Source of the DNA: JANWJE01 sp044326545
GTDB taxonomy: Bacteria > Chlamydiota > Chlamydiia > Chlamydiales > Parachlamydiaceae
DNA: 64,000 bases
Assembly (NCBI GenBank): GCA_044326545.1
Contig: JBIRBM010000005.1
Location: forward strand, 1-64,000
Direction: 5' to 3'
Both the position numbers and the translations under genes were made by a program. Shown here piece by piece: positions 53,137 through 62,208 of the stretch. The notes under the pieces are model-generated. The model searched no databases. It worked only from the letters and a program-made list of their open reading frames with translations, and was not told where the DNA came from. Every line of letters begins with the position of its first letter. Position 1 is the first letter of the stretch.

Positions 53137-54290
53137 GTCATTAATTCCTTGATTGCATTTGCGGCATTCTTGTGAGGAGAATCACACCCTAGCTCTTCTT
53201 TCAAGCCCTCGCAGGTTCTTTGAATCTTCTGATAATGAATGGGATCAATCAGAATCTCTTCGATTGCCTCCCTAATTTTTTCCTTTGATAACTTTTTTCC
53301 GATAAATTCAGGAAAAATTCGCTGATTGCTCAAAATATTGACAATGCAGTAGTGAGGTAAATTCAATTTTAGGATGTATTTAGCGAAGACATAATTTAGA
53401 TGAGAGAGTTCGTAGATGACGACTGTTGGAATATTGTGAAGAGCAAGCTCTAAAGTCACCGTTCCTGATTTTGCTAACGCCGTTTTGCAATGATTCATTA
53501 AATCGTAATGATCGTGCGAAGAGATGACGTGAATATCTCGATTAAGTTGCAATTCTCCTTTTCGGATCATGTTCAAAATAGGTTCATGCAACGATTGCTG
53601 TGCGTAAGGAAGGACGAAATGAAGATGTGGGTGGCGTTGTTTTAATTGGGAAGCAATCTTTAACTGCAAGCCTAAATGTCTTTCAATTTCTCCTAATCGG
53701 CTTCCTGGAAAAAGAGCGATGAGATCTCGATCAGGCGGTAGACCCATTTTAGAGATCCAATCTCGTTGATAATCATGAGTGTGAATTGTTTCTGTTAAAG
53801 GATTGCCGATGTATTCAACCTTTAAGGGGGAATTTTTAAAATAATCGATTTCAAAAGGGAAAATTGTGAGGAGGAGATCATAATTATCGGCTAAAACCTC
53901 TATCCGTTTTTTTCCGTGTGCCCATACTGTAGGGCAAATGTATTGAACAATTTTTCCAGTGTACTTTTTTTTTCGTAAAGACTGAGCTAAGCGTAAATTA
54001 AAACCCGGATAGTCAATCAAAATAATGCAATCGGGCTGGGTTTTTAAGATAACATTTCGAATGTGATAAAAAAGGGTATAGAGGCGGGGTAAAGCTAGGC
54101 AAACATCGGAAAACCCCATCACCTGAAATTCTTCCATGTCCAGGACGCATTGAAATTTTTCTTGGCGCATGCGAGGTCCTCCGACTCCATGAATTGAGGC
54201 ATTATTCAACTGCTCATTCAAGGTGCGGATTAAGCGACTTCCATGTAAATCGCCACTGGGCTCTCCGGCGAAAATAAAGTAATGCGTCAT
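53130..54290 (-). CDS. lpxB: Lipid-A-disaccharide synthase
   Basis: The 386-residue GT19 enzyme joins UDP-2,3-diacylglucosamine and lipid X. It has IFAGEPSGDLHGSRL at the start, GVGGPRMRQEKF, MGFSDV, ILIDYPGFNLRLAQ, YICPTVWAHGKKR, LTIFPFEIDYF, YIGNPLTE, LFPGSRLGEIERH and AKSGTVTLELAL. It is of standard length for a stand-alone LpxB. In Chlamydiaceae, as I recall, LpxB is about 600 residues because a LABN part is fused in front; here that part is the separate upstream gene, overlapping by four bases (ATGA). Confidence 0.96.
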   Translation of the reverse strand: MTHYFIFAGEPSGDLHGSRLIRTLNEQLNNASIHGVGGPRMRQEKFQCVLDMEEFQVMGFSDVCLALPRLYTLFYHIRNVILKTQPDCIILIDYPGFNLRLAQSLRKKKYTGKIVQYICPTVWAHGKKRIEVLADNYDLLLTIFPFEIDYFKNSPLKVEYIGNPLTETIHTHDYQRDWISKMGLPPDRDLIALFPGSRLGEIERHLGLQLKIASQLKQRHPHLHFVLPYAQQSLHEPILNMIRKGELQLNRDIHVISSHDHYDLMNHCKTALAKSGTVTLELALHNIPTVVIYELSHLNYVFAKYILKLNLPHYCIVNILSNQRIFPEFIGKKLSKEKIREAIEEILIDPIHYQKIQRTCEGLKEELGCDSPHKNAANAIKELMTC

Positions 54291-54973
54291 GTTTCTCTTT
54301 GTCCAGATTTTATTTTAGATTGGAGCATGAGATTGCGAACATAAGGAATAAATCCAAAGAGAGGGCCTATGAGATTGACTGTATCATGAATGCGAAGAAA
54401 ATAGGCAATCGATAGGATAGCTCCAATTAAGCTTAACCACCAAAAACAGGGAGGGAAATAGCTTGTGTGGGCTTTTTCTGCAAACCACCATTGAACCCAA
54501 AAACGACTGGAAAAGAGGAGAAAGGCTGTGCCTCCCAAGAAATGCCAAAAGAGAGGGGCTAAAGGAGCGGAGCTTGATTGCCAAGGAGCTGTCGGGATCC
54601 GAAACCAATCGAATTCTCTCATTAACACAACATCTTGAACTGCAAATGCTAATGTAATGAAAAAAGCTGAGCACATTAAGAGAAGGCATACAGACTGAAG
54701 AGAGAGCGTTGGCTTCTGTTCTTGCATAAGATTTAAATTGCGCCAAGAAATCACAGCGTTGAATCCTTGAACAATGCAGACATGAAACTGCACTTGAATA
54801 AAGCTGTGGATAAGCAATAACATGTTGCCAATCAACGAAATTTGCCAAAAAGATTTTGGCACCACACTTTTGTGTGCTTTTTCACTTTGGAGCCATTGAA
54901 TAATAAACCGAGCTCCAAAGGCCAAAGAGGATAGAAAGCCAAGGGGGTAAAGAAATGAGCGCCATTCGTCCAT
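54287..54973 (-). CDS. Double LABN (lipid A biosynthesis N-terminal) domain membrane protein
   Basis: The 228-residue protein is a tandem repeat of the LABN domain. Copy 1 (FGARFIIQWLQSEKAHKSVV, PKSFWQISLIGNMLLLIHSF) and copy 2 (FSSRFWVQWWFAEKAHTSYF, PPCFWWLSLIGAILSIAYFL) share the [FS]-x-R-F-x-x-QW ... EKAH core, with membrane helices between. LABN proteins are small membrane proteins that accompany glycosyltransferases in lipid modification. Its stop overlaps the lpxB start (ATGA). It lies 122 bases downstream of the GT2 gene. Confidence 0.9.
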   Translation of the reverse strand: MDEWRSFLYPLGFLSSLAFGARFIIQWLQSEKAHKSVVPKSFWQISLIGNMLLLIHSFIQVQFHVCIVQGFNAVISWRNLNLMQEQKPTLSLQSVCLLLMCSAFFITLAFAVQDVVLMREFDWFRIPTAPWQSSSAPLAPLFWHFLGGTAFLLFSSRFWVQWWFAEKAHTSYFPPCFWWLSLIGAILSIAYFLRIHDTVNLIGPLFGFIPYVRNLMLQSKIKSGQRET

Positions 54974-55095
54974 GATGAAGTCTGCCTTAGCACTTTTTAG
55001 ACTCTTTTTTCCTTTTCTTTAGGTCTTTGGGGTTGCGATTTCCGATCCCGACGCTTTTGAAAAAGCCCAAACATTAAAAAAAGGAAGGAAGAGTC

Positions 55096-55821
55096 TTATT
55101 TATTTAAAAGAGTTTCGGATTCGATTTGATAATTTAAATGTCTTTTTCTCATCCATCTGACAGCGAATAAATCAGCCACTGTGTTGAATGATCTGTTAAA
55201 GAAATGATAATTGCTTTTTCCTCTCAACCTTTCGCGATGATTGACAGGCAGTTGTTTGATTCTGAATCCCTCAATTTTAAAAAGAGCCGGAAGAAAGCGG
55301 TGCATACCGTGATACATTTTAATCTTTTGAAGACATTCTTTTCGATAAATTTTTAAAGAACATCCAGTGTCTTCGACGCCATCATCGCATAGACGGCTGC
55401 GGACAGCATTGGCCAATCGAGATGTCAAGCGTTTAATCAAAGAATCTTTACGTTTCGTCCGAATTCCACAGACTAAATCGCATTCGTTAATGAGAGTAAG
55501 AAGCTTGGGGATGTCTTGAGGGTCATTTTGACCATCTCCATCAAGTGTGATAACAAATGTTCCTTTCGCAGCTTTGAATCCAGCGTCAAAGGCACTTGAT
55601 TGTCCGAAATTTTTTGTGAAAAAAATAGGATGAAGATAGGGTTTTTGACCGCTTAATTTTTTTAACATGTCATGCGTTCCATCTGTCGATCCGTCGTCTA
55701 TACAGATGAGCTCCCAAGGGCGCCCGAGATTTTCCATAACAGGTTCGAGTTCGTTGATAAGATCAAGAATGTTGCTTTCCTCATTTTTTAAAGGGATAAC
55801 CACTGAATATAGACAATGCAC
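55096..55821 (-). CDS. Glycosyltransferase family 2 (polyisoprenyl-phosphate type)
   Basis: The 241-residue enzyme starts with GTG behind AGGAG. It has YSVVIPLKNEESNILDLI, ELICIDDGSTDGTHDML, the catalytic LDGDGQNDPQDIP and the GCSLKIYRKECLQ and NHRERLRGKSNY blocks of DPM/ArnC-like transferases. Such enzymes put a sugar on undecaprenyl phosphate. Unlike ArnC it has no C-terminal membrane helices; the LABN gene downstream may provide the membrane part. A role in lipid A or surface glycan decoration is inferred. Confidence 0.88.
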   Translation of the reverse strand: MHCLYSVVIPLKNEESNILDLINELEPVMENLGRPWELICIDDGSTDGTHDMLKKLSGQKPYLHPIFFTKNFGQSSAFDAGFKAAKGTFVITLDGDGQNDPQDIPKLLTLINECDLVCGIRTKRKDSLIKRLTSRLANAVRSRLCDDGVEDTGCSLKIYRKECLQKIKMYHGMHRFLPALFKIEGFRIKQLPVNHRERLRGKSNYHFFNRSFNTVADLFAVRWMRKRHLNYQIESETLLNK

Positions 55822-55889
55822 AATTTTCTCCTGAATGTTTCCCCTGGATGATGAAAGGAATAAGGGGGATTAAATATTGTTGATTAAAT

Positions 55890-55995
55890 ACTCACCTTAC
55901 GCAGCGGGAGTGCTAGTTGGACTTCAAGTGAAAGCTGTCAAGACGCAGAGCTTTTGCTTGAATCTCATATAGCGTTCTTCGTCTGTAAGGTGAGT
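55890..55995. repeat. Family A palindromic repeat, long copy
   Basis: ACTCACCTTACGCAGCGGGA (from 55890) and GTCTGTAAGGTGAGT (to 55995) are the inverted ends; the core has AGCTGTCAAGACGCAGAGCT and GAAAGC / GCTT stems. It lies between the GT2 gene and pcnB. Confidence 0.85.
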
Positions 55996-56028
55996 GAAAG
56001 AGGAGATCCTTTGGTAGGGACGAGCAGG

Positions 56029-57303
56029 TTATGGTGAGGTTGAGGCACGGCGATGTTCTCGTTTGTGATTGTGATGCCTTGGGGAAAGATGGTGTTTTCG
56101 CTCTGTGTGATGGGTCATTTCACGATATTGGTTACGGATCGAAGTGTAAATGTCAACGTATTTTTCATCGACGAGTGCTCTTAATTTTAAAAATTTGAGA
56201 GCTAAATCAAAATCTTTATAGCGCATGAGCTTTTCTCGATAATGACGTTTGCCTGCAAGGGGGGTAATGCGATATTGTGCAACTAAAATTGACGTGACTG
56301 TCGAGCTAATGCGTCTGGGAAAGTGGGAAAAAGCATCAATGAGGTGATCCTTAATCAGGGTTGAAGCGATGAGTGTAATGTCCCCAATATGGGGCGGGTG
56401 ATTTCGCTTGAGGCATTGATGCTTGAGCTCCTCTTCCAGGAGAGGGTAAATTAAGCAGCAGGTGAGAACGGCACGATCTAAGAGATTTTTTTCTTTATAT
56501 TTATGCTGATGAACTTGATCCGCACAAGTCAAGTAATGGAAAATCATTTTACCTTGAGTTGTATGCAATGCTCGCATTAAACTTGGAAAAAGGATGGATA
56601 AAAAATTGTATTCTGCAAGCAGCCGGAAAAAAGGAGCAGAGGCTCCTGATTCTAGCATTCTGAAGATCTCTTCTAAGACGCGAGCCGGAGAGCTTTTGAT
56701 AATTTCTTTGCGGCAGGTGTGGATTGCCGCTTCTGTCGCAGGATCTACGTGAAAGTTAAAGCGCGCTCTAAATTTTAGAAGTCTTAATAAACGGACTGGA
56801 TCCTGTTTGAATCGAATTTCCGGGTCTCCAATAATGCGTAAAGTGTGTTTTTGAATATCTTCCCACCCTCCGACAAAGTCAATGATTGAATGGTTGGAGG
56901 GATCGTAGAAAAGACCGTTAATTGTAAAATCACGGCGGAGGACATCTTGTTCAGGAGTTCCCCATTCATTATCATGCACAATCAAATCACTGTCATTTTC
57001 ACCTGTGCGAAAAGTCGACACTTCAATAATTTTATGTCCAAAACGAATGTGGGCAAGTCGAAATCGTCTTCCGATCAGAATGCATTGACGTTGGAAAATG
57101 GCTTTAATTTGTTCAGGACGAGCAGAGGTCGAAATATCGAAGTCTTTAGGTTTTTTTTTGATGAGCAGATCTCGGACACTCCCTCCCACTAAATAGGCTG
57201 TAAATCCTGCATGTCGCAGTCTTTCGAGGATATATAGAGCGTCACTATCAATCATTGAGGGGTCAAGGCAGTGTTCTTTAGCAAAATAGATCTTTGGTTG
57301 CAC
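56029..57303 (-). CDS. pcnB: Poly(A) polymerase / tRNA nucleotidyltransferase family
   Basis: The 424-residue protein has the class II nucleotidyltransferase head: YLVGGSVRDLLIKKKPKDFD with the two metal Asp, RRFRLAHIRFGHKIIEVSTFR, DVLRRDFTINGLFYDP and GDPEIRFKQDPVRLLR. The length and the C-terminal basic tail (ERKHHLSPRHHNHKREHRRA) fit PcnB better than a CCA enzyme. It would add A-tails to RNA and speed decay, together with RNase G. It starts with GTG (GGAG ten bases upstream). The closeness to lpxB is also seen, as I recall, in Chlamydia trachomatis (CT410-CT411). Confidence 0.88.
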   Translation of the reverse strand: MQPKIYFAKEHCLDPSMIDSDALYILERLRHAGFTAYLVGGSVRDLLIKKKPKDFDISTSARPEQIKAIFQRQCILIGRRFRLAHIRFGHKIIEVSTFRTGENDSDLIVHDNEWGTPEQDVLRRDFTINGLFYDPSNHSIIDFVGGWEDIQKHTLRIIGDPEIRFKQDPVRLLRLLKFRARFNFHVDPATEAAIHTCRKEIIKSSPARVLEEIFRMLESGASAPFFRLLAEYNFLSILFPSLMRALHTTQGKMIFHYLTCADQVHQHKYKEKNLLDRAVLTCCLIYPLLEEELKHQCLKRNHPPHIGDITLIASTLIKDHLIDAFSHFPRRISSTVTSILVAQYRITPLAGKRHYREKLMRYKDFDLALKFLKLRALVDEKYVDIYTSIRNQYREMTHHTERKHHLSPRHHNHKREHRRASTSP

Positions 57304-57753
57304 GAAATGTTAGCTCCTAGAAATTGACGATATAGAAGGGGTTGAAGGATATAGGGAGAACTTGTCTAGTATGAATCAGTTTAAGTACTCTGATTTAAGG
57401 TTTTATTTATTAGTTTGTTGGATGATATTTTAATCAGAAAAATAGTCGATTTTGATGAAAAAGTCAATGTTTTATTTTTCTTTTCCATCACTATTGAGAT
57501 CAGCCATTTTACAAGTTTTCCAATCGGCGGCTTTGGTTTAACAACTCGTTCAGAATCTTGGATGACGATCCTTGGCTGCCATAAATCCGCGATAAACTCA
57601 CAAAAAATTTTCGCAATATTAAAAACACCCCGTGCGTAAGCTGAGTTCTTAAACATTAAAAGCATCCGTTTTATAATTTACTTGATTTAGGGAGCAAAAA
57701 TCGTTATTTTTTAAGGGTTCGTTTAATCTTTTAGTCGGCACGGAGTGAATCAC
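57304..57753. other. 450-base spacer between divergent pcnB and glmM
   Basis: No gene is supported. A family B/A hybrid lies at about 57543-57650: CGTTCAGAATCTTGG, GCTGCCATAAATCCGCGATA, CTCACAAAAAATTTTCGC, then CCCCGTGCGTAAGCTGAGTT. The rest is very AT-rich and must hold both promoters. Confidence 0.6.
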
Positions 57754-59130
57754 ATGGCAAATAAACCAGCATTAACTATTTTTGGAACAGATGGAGTAAG
57801 AGGAAGAGCAAATAAACTTCCGATGCTTCCTGAAATTGCTCTTGCCTTGGGGCGGGCAGCAGGAAAAATGCTGCGTGCTCGCTCTTCGGGAAAGCCTCGA
57901 GTCGTGATTGGAAAAGACACCCGTCTTTCATGTTATGTATTTGAAAATGCCCTGATTTCAGGATTCTGCTCCATGGGGGTTGATACATTGATGGTGGGTC
58001 CTTTACCAACTCCTGGAGTTGCATTTATTACACGTGCGTATCGAGCTGATGCGGGGATTGTTATTTCGGCCTCTCATAATCCTTACCACGATAATGGAAT
58101 TAAATTTTTTGATTCCGAGGGTTTTAAATTACCCGATGCATGGGAAAGGGAAATGGAAGCCATGGTTTTCAAGAATGACTTTCAAGATTCTCTTCCTCTG
58201 GATGATCAACTTGGGAGAAATGCAAAAATTATTGATGCTGATGGCCGCTATATTGAATTTGTGAAAGCCACATTTCCTAGGGGTAAATCGTTGAGGAATT
58301 TAAGCATCGTCCTTGATTGTGCAAACGGTGCAGCCTATAGAGTCGCCCCTTTAGTCTTTAAAGAACTTGATGCAAAAGTTTTTGCTTATGGAGTACAGCC
58401 CGATGGCCTTAATATCAACCTTAACAGCGGGTCTTTGCATCCAGGAACTGTTCAAAAAGGGATTATCGAACATCAAGCCGATGTGGGGATTGCATTGGAC
58501 GGTGACGCCGACCGGGTGGTGATGGTCGATGAAAATGCTCAAATTGTTGATGGCGATACCATACTGGCCATTTGTGCGCGAGATATGCAAAAGCGAAATC
58601 TGCTCAAAAACAATCGCGTTGTTGGGACGGTGATGAGTAATTTAGGTTTTATTAAAGCGATGGAAACGTTAGGGATTAGTGTCATCAAATCTCAAGTAGG
58701 TGATCGATACGTGATTCAAGACATGCTGGCAAATGAATCAAATTTAGGGGGCGAGCAAAGCGGTCATGTGATTTTCCTCGATTACAATACAACAGGAGAC
58801 GGACTTGTCTGTGCTTTACAGGTTTTACGCATCATGATTGAAACAGATGCTAAATTATCAGATCTTGCTTCATTTGTTCATCGCTATCCTCAAACGTGTC
58901 TGAATGTCAGGGTTGATTCAAAGCCTTCCCTCGATTCTCTCGAAAAAGTTCAAGGGGCAATAAAAAGTGTAGAAGAGGTTTTAGGGGATTCAGGACGTAT
59001 TCTTGTGCGCTATTCGGGAACGGAAAATATTTGCCGCGTCATGGTTGAAGGCAGTAAATATAAGCAAGTCATTCAACTGGCTCAAGGAGTTGCCCAGATC
59101 ATTAACGAAGAGATTGGGGTTAAAAAATGA
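57754..59130 (+). CDS. glmM: Phosphoglucosamine mutase
   Basis: I use the ATG at 57754, with GGAG eight bases upstream. The 458-residue enzyme turns glucosamine-6-phosphate into glucosamine-1-phosphate for UDP-GlcNAc. Visible: IFGTDGVRGRAN, phosphoserine Ser107 in VISASHNPYHDNG, the metal loop LDGDADRVV, GGEQSGHVI and VRYSGTENICRVMVEG. Its partner glmS begins 37 bases after its stop; both feed peptidoglycan-like and lipid A synthesis (lpxB at 53 kb uses the product). Confidence 0.95.
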   Translation: MANKPALTIFGTDGVRGRANKLPMLPEIALALGRAAGKMLRARSSGKPRVVIGKDTRLSCYVFENALISGFCSMGVDTLMVGPLPTPGVAFITRAYRADAGIVISASHNPYHDNGIKFFDSEGFKLPDAWEREMEAMVFKNDFQDSLPLDDQLGRNAKIIDADGRYIEFVKATFPRGKSLRNLSIVLDCANGAAYRVAPLVFKELDAKVFAYGVQPDGLNINLNSGSLHPGTVQKGIIEHQADVGIALDGDADRVVMVDENAQIVDGDTILAICARDMQKRNLLKNNRVVGTVMSNLGFIKAMETLGISVIKSQVGDRYVIQDMLANESNLGGEQSGHVIFLDYNTTGDGLVCALQVLRIMIETDAKLSDLASFVHRYPQTCLNVRVDSKPSLDSLEKVQGAIKSVEEVLGDSGRILVRYSGTENICRVMVEGSKYKQVIQLAQGVAQIINEEIGVKK

Positions 59131-59167
59131 ACGCGTTTTTAGATACCCTATTGAAGGAGTAAACAGT

Positions 59168-60991
59168 ATGTGCGGGATTTTTGGGTACATTGGCTCAAGG
59201 AATGCAATTCATGTCGTGATTGAAGGACTTAAACGGTTGGAATATCGTGGATATGATTCTGCCGGTTTAGCAGCGGTTGATCAGAATCATATTGTGTTTT
59301 GCAAAGAAGTGGGCAAAGTGGCTGTTTTAGAGGCAGAGGCAAAAAAACAGCATTGGGAAGTTCCCGGTGCAATCGCTCAAACGCGATGGGCAACACACGG
59401 TAAAGTGACTCAAACAAACGCTCATCCTCATTTTGACACAGCCCATTCTCTTGCAATCGTCCACAATGGGATTATTGAGAATTATGAAGTGCTTCGCAGG
59501 CAATTAAAAGAAAAAGGGGTTGTCTTTGAGTCGGACACTGACACTGAAGTGATAGCTCAATTAATCTCTAGCTATTATACGGGTGATCTTATTGCGGCTG
59601 TGCAAGAAGCAGTTGCTCAACTCACAGGCTCTTATGCTGTCGCTCTTGTGCATCGTGATTATCCCGATCAAATCATTGCAATTGCTCGGGATACCCCCCT
59701 TGTGATTGGAATTGGCACGCATGAGGCGTTTATTTCTTCTGATCCTCGTGCTTTTGCCTTTTATACACGTCGTGCTATTTATCTTGCAAATTCTGAAATT
59801 GCAGTGATTAAAGTGGATAGCCAGCAGGTCTATTCGGCGGAGGAGCCTGTTGAAAAAGAAACATGCATGCTGGATTACGAACTGAGCGACTCTTCAAAGG
59901 GAAACTTTGAACATTATACCCTTAAAGAAATTTATGAGCAGCCTCAAACGATTCGCAGCGCGCTTTTATCTCGTATCCACATCGAATATGGAACAGCCAT
60001 TTTTGAAGAATTAACCTTCACAGATCACGATTTATTAAGCATTGAGAGGATCTTAATTTTGGGGTGTGGAACTTCTTTGCATGCTGGTTACGTCGCCTCT
60101 TATCTATTTGAAGAATTTGCGCGGATTCCGGTTCAAGTCGAAATATCATCTGAATTTCGTTATAAAAATCCGATTGTTCCGCCTGGAACATTGGTCATTG
60201 CAATCAGTCAATCAGGTGAAACAGCAGACACAATTGCGGCATTGCGAGAGGTGAAGGCCAAAGGAGCTAAAGTATTAGCTTTATGTAATGTTAATGGCTC
60301 CACCTTAACGCGTGAAGCAGATGATACAATTTTCTTAAAAGCCGGCGCTGAAATTGGTGTATGCTCGACTAAAGCGTTTACAAGCCAGGTGGTTGTCCTC
60401 TCTTTGTTTACTCTTCTCATGGCAAGAATGAGGCACATGACGAAAGCGGAAGGGCAGCGATTTTTAGAACATCTGATGTGTTTGCCAGATCAAGTGCAAG
60501 CTGTTTTAAATCAAGCGCCCCAAATTGCTTCGATTGCACGAAAATTTGCCGAATATGATAATTTTTTTTATATTGGCCGCTCCTATATGTATCCCACGAG
60601 TTTGGAGGGGGCTCTCAAGTTAAAAGAGATTTCTTATATTAACGCAAACGGATATCCCGCAGGAGAGATGAAACATGGGCCAATTGCGTTAATTAGCCAG
60701 AAGTGTCCCACAATTGCTTTGTGCGCTAATCAGATCACATATGAAAAATTGATCAGTAATTTAATGGAAATTAAAGCACGAAACGGAAAAATCGTTGCAA
60801 TTGCTAACCGTGAAGATAAGTCTTTAGAAGAAATTGTGGATGAGTTGATTTATGTTCCTTCTTGCAGTGATGAATTGGCAGTGGTTCCTGTCACTGTCGC
60901 CAATCAGTTGTTTGCCTATTACGTCGCACAAATAAGGGGGGCAGATATTGATCACCCTCGTAATTTAGCAAAATCAGTGACGGTGGAGTAA
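59168..60991 (+). CDS. glmS: Glutamine-fructose-6-phosphate aminotransferase
   Basis: The start is the ATG at 59168 (AAGGAG eight bases before); the frame runs further upstream but Cys must follow Met in the mature enzyme. The 607-residue protein has the class II glutaminase with Cys2 (MCGIFGYIG), the YRGYDSAGLA and ARTRWATHG-like QTRWATHGKV blocks, and two SIS domains with ILGCGTSLHAG, ISQSGETADTIAA, EGALKLKEISYINANGYPAGEMKHG and the C-terminal HPRNLAKSVTVE. It makes glucosamine-6-phosphate from fructose-6-phosphate. No glmS ribozyme was recognised. Confidence 0.96.
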   Translation: MCGIFGYIGSRNAIHVVIEGLKRLEYRGYDSAGLAAVDQNHIVFCKEVGKVAVLEAEAKKQHWEVPGAIAQTRWATHGKVTQTNAHPHFDTAHSLAIVHNGIIENYEVLRRQLKEKGVVFESDTDTEVIAQLISSYYTGDLIAAVQEAVAQLTGSYAVALVHRDYPDQIIAIARDTPLVIGIGTHEAFISSDPRAFAFYTRRAIYLANSEIAVIKVDSQQVYSAEEPVEKETCMLDYELSDSSKGNFEHYTLKEIYEQPQTIRSALLSRIHIEYGTAIFEELTFTDHDLLSIERILILGCGTSLHAGYVASYLFEEFARIPVQVEISSEFRYKNPIVPPGTLVIAISQSGETADTIAALREVKAKGAKVLALCNVNGSTLTREADDTIFLKAGAEIGVCSTKAFTSQVVVLSLFTLLMARMRHMTKAEGQRFLEHLMCLPDQVQAVLNQAPQIASIARKFAEYDNFFYIGRSYMYPTSLEGALKLKEISYINANGYPAGEMKHGPIALISQKCPTIALCANQITYEKLISNLMEIKARNGKIVAIANREDKSLEEIVDELIYVPSCSDELAVVPVTVANQLFAYYVAQIRGADIDHPRNLAKSVTVE

Positions 60992-61087
60992 TAACCTGTT
61001 CAGAATCTTTGATCACCATATAAAAATCATGCATTTTTTCAAGGAAAGTCAGTTTTGAAAGAGGGGTTATTGTTGCTCAATTCCTAG

Positions 61088-61197
61088 TGCTCTGTCTCTG
61101 TCAAGCTTAAATTTTCGAATTAGACTTGCCTGAAAGCTCTCGTGATTGAGAGATCGCAAATTCAATCGGAAAATTTAAACTTGACAGAGACAGAGCA
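61088..61197. repeat. Element E, 110 bp with 29-bp inverted ends
   Basis: Bases 61088-61116 and 61169-61197 are inverted copies with one mismatch (outer end TGCTCTGTCTCTGTCAAG). The core has GAAAGCTCTCGTGATTGAGA with its own small stem. Two bases separate it from family C copy 2. It could form the glmS terminator. Confidence 0.88.
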
Positions 61198-61199
61198 TT

Positions 61200-61311
61200 A
61201 GGGCGTGTCATCAATTGCTCATCGCCTCTATTCAAGATGATTTCTGAAGCGATGCGACCACCCGCTTGGAAAGAACTTGAATAAATTTATGATCAATTGA
61301 TGACACGCCTT
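61200..61311. repeat. Family C palindromic element, copy 2 (112 bp)
   Basis: The ends AGGGCGTGTCATCAATTG and CAATTGATGACACGCCTT are inverted. Aligned to the reverse complement of 35253-35366, it differs at only a few bases plus a 2-base indel over the whole length. Confidence 0.9.
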
Positions 61312-61338
61312 AAGCTCATCTATTGCTCTTGAGTCATT

Positions 61339-61683
61339 TTAACGGACATTAAAATAGAACCCTGATCCATCGACTCCTGCACTAGCGCCGTGTGCATTAG
61401 GTTCAGCGTAATAATGTTGGCCATAAGGATGGTTGTTGTCGTAAATGTAACCGGCATTGTCATCATAGCCGTTGCCGTAGTAACCATTGCTATAGTAGTT
61501 GTTGTCGCCGTAGAAATCAGTTCTTCCACCGCCCCACCAACCGCCATTTCCGCCCCAAGCAGCTCGGCCGTTATCATAAGCTCCCCATCTTCCCGAAGAT
61601 GCTTCTAACTGATTGTAACCGACTGAAAATAAGCTTGCAAAGAGGCAAGAACCTAAAATTAAAGACTTAAAAGAACGAGACAT
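61339..61683 (-). CDS. Secreted Gly/Tyr/Asn-rich protein
   Basis: The 114-residue product has a signal peptide (RSFKSLILGSCLFASLFSVG). The mature part is low-complexity: GGNGGWWGGGRTDFYGDNN, then short YYSNGYYGNGYDDN-like repeats. The C-terminal end is GSGFYFNVR, shared with the neighbour at 62209-62622 (DSGVYYNVR). This tail and the repeat richness suggest a small surface or matrix protein family. AGGAGG precedes the ATG. Confidence 0.7.
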   Translation of the reverse strand: MSRSFKSLILGSCLFASLFSVGYNQLEASSGRWGAYDNGRAAWGGNGGWWGGGRTDFYGDNNYYSNGYYGNGYDDNAGYIYDNNHPYGQHYYAEPNAHGASAGVDGSGFYFNVR

Positions 61684-61747
61684 AGATCCTCCTTATAATT
61701 GAATCTAATTTAGCGCCTAATCCCGCTCTTGAGTGGTTGGGATTGGC

Positions 61748-62017
61748 TTATTGCCTAAATTTCGCTTTCTCTTTCTTACCGAAGCATGAAAGCTCCCGAA
61801 GATTGATAAATTCCGAGGACCCACATTTTTTATAGGGTGATCTCAGATCGGTATCTCTCCATCCGAGATGAAGGATGCAATCTTCAATCCTTGAGGCTTT
61901 AACAGAGCTTAAAAGAAAAAAACAAAACACAGGCTCATATTGATGAGATGTTTTTGCAAAATTTTCAATGAAATCATTGTTGATTTTGCAATCAAATAAT
62001 TTCTTAGCATATTTCAT
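61748..62017 (-). CDS. Doubtful small ORF between the two Gly-rich genes
   Basis: The 89-residue frame (MKYAKKLFDCKINNDFIENF at the start) has ordinary composition but no motif, no signal and no good ribosome site; AAGG lies some 12 bases before the ATG. It may be chance. I keep it with low confidence because the 525-base gap otherwise holds no gene. Confidence 0.25.
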   Translation of the reverse strand: MKYAKKLFDCKINNDFIENFAKTSHQYEPVFCFFLLSSVKASRIEDCILHLGWRDTDLRSPYKKCGSSEFINLRELSCFGKKEKAKFRQ

Positions 62018-62208
62018 AAAAAAAATAACCTTAAAAGTTTCTTAAGTGAGGAGAAAAAAAAGAAGAAATCAATCGATCTTTCTAGAAAATCAGAGAGTTA
62101 AATCATGATTCAATTTAGAGAAAAACACGAAATAAGAGGAGAAAAAGAGGGTGAATAACAGAAGGGTGGGGCCAAGCTAAAAAGCCTTGGCCCTCATGAA
62201 GAGGATGA

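Larger units (their letters stand above)
60992..61338. other. Spacer made almost wholly of repeats
   Basis: It holds, in order, a family B end (AACCTGTTCAGAATCTTTG, 60994-61012), about 70 unassigned bases, element E (61088-61197) and family C copy 2 (61200-61311). No gene is seen. The elements lie between glmS and the convergent secreted-protein gene. Confidence 0.7.

Noticed and set aside
59003..59167. N-terminal extension of GlmS
   Set aside because: It overlaps the glmM 3' end, and the enzyme needs Cys directly after the initiator Met, as at 59168.
60992..61087. glmS-type ribozyme or riboswitch
   Set aside because: The region lies downstream of glmS and holds only repeat ends; nothing upstream of glmS resembles the ribozyme core.
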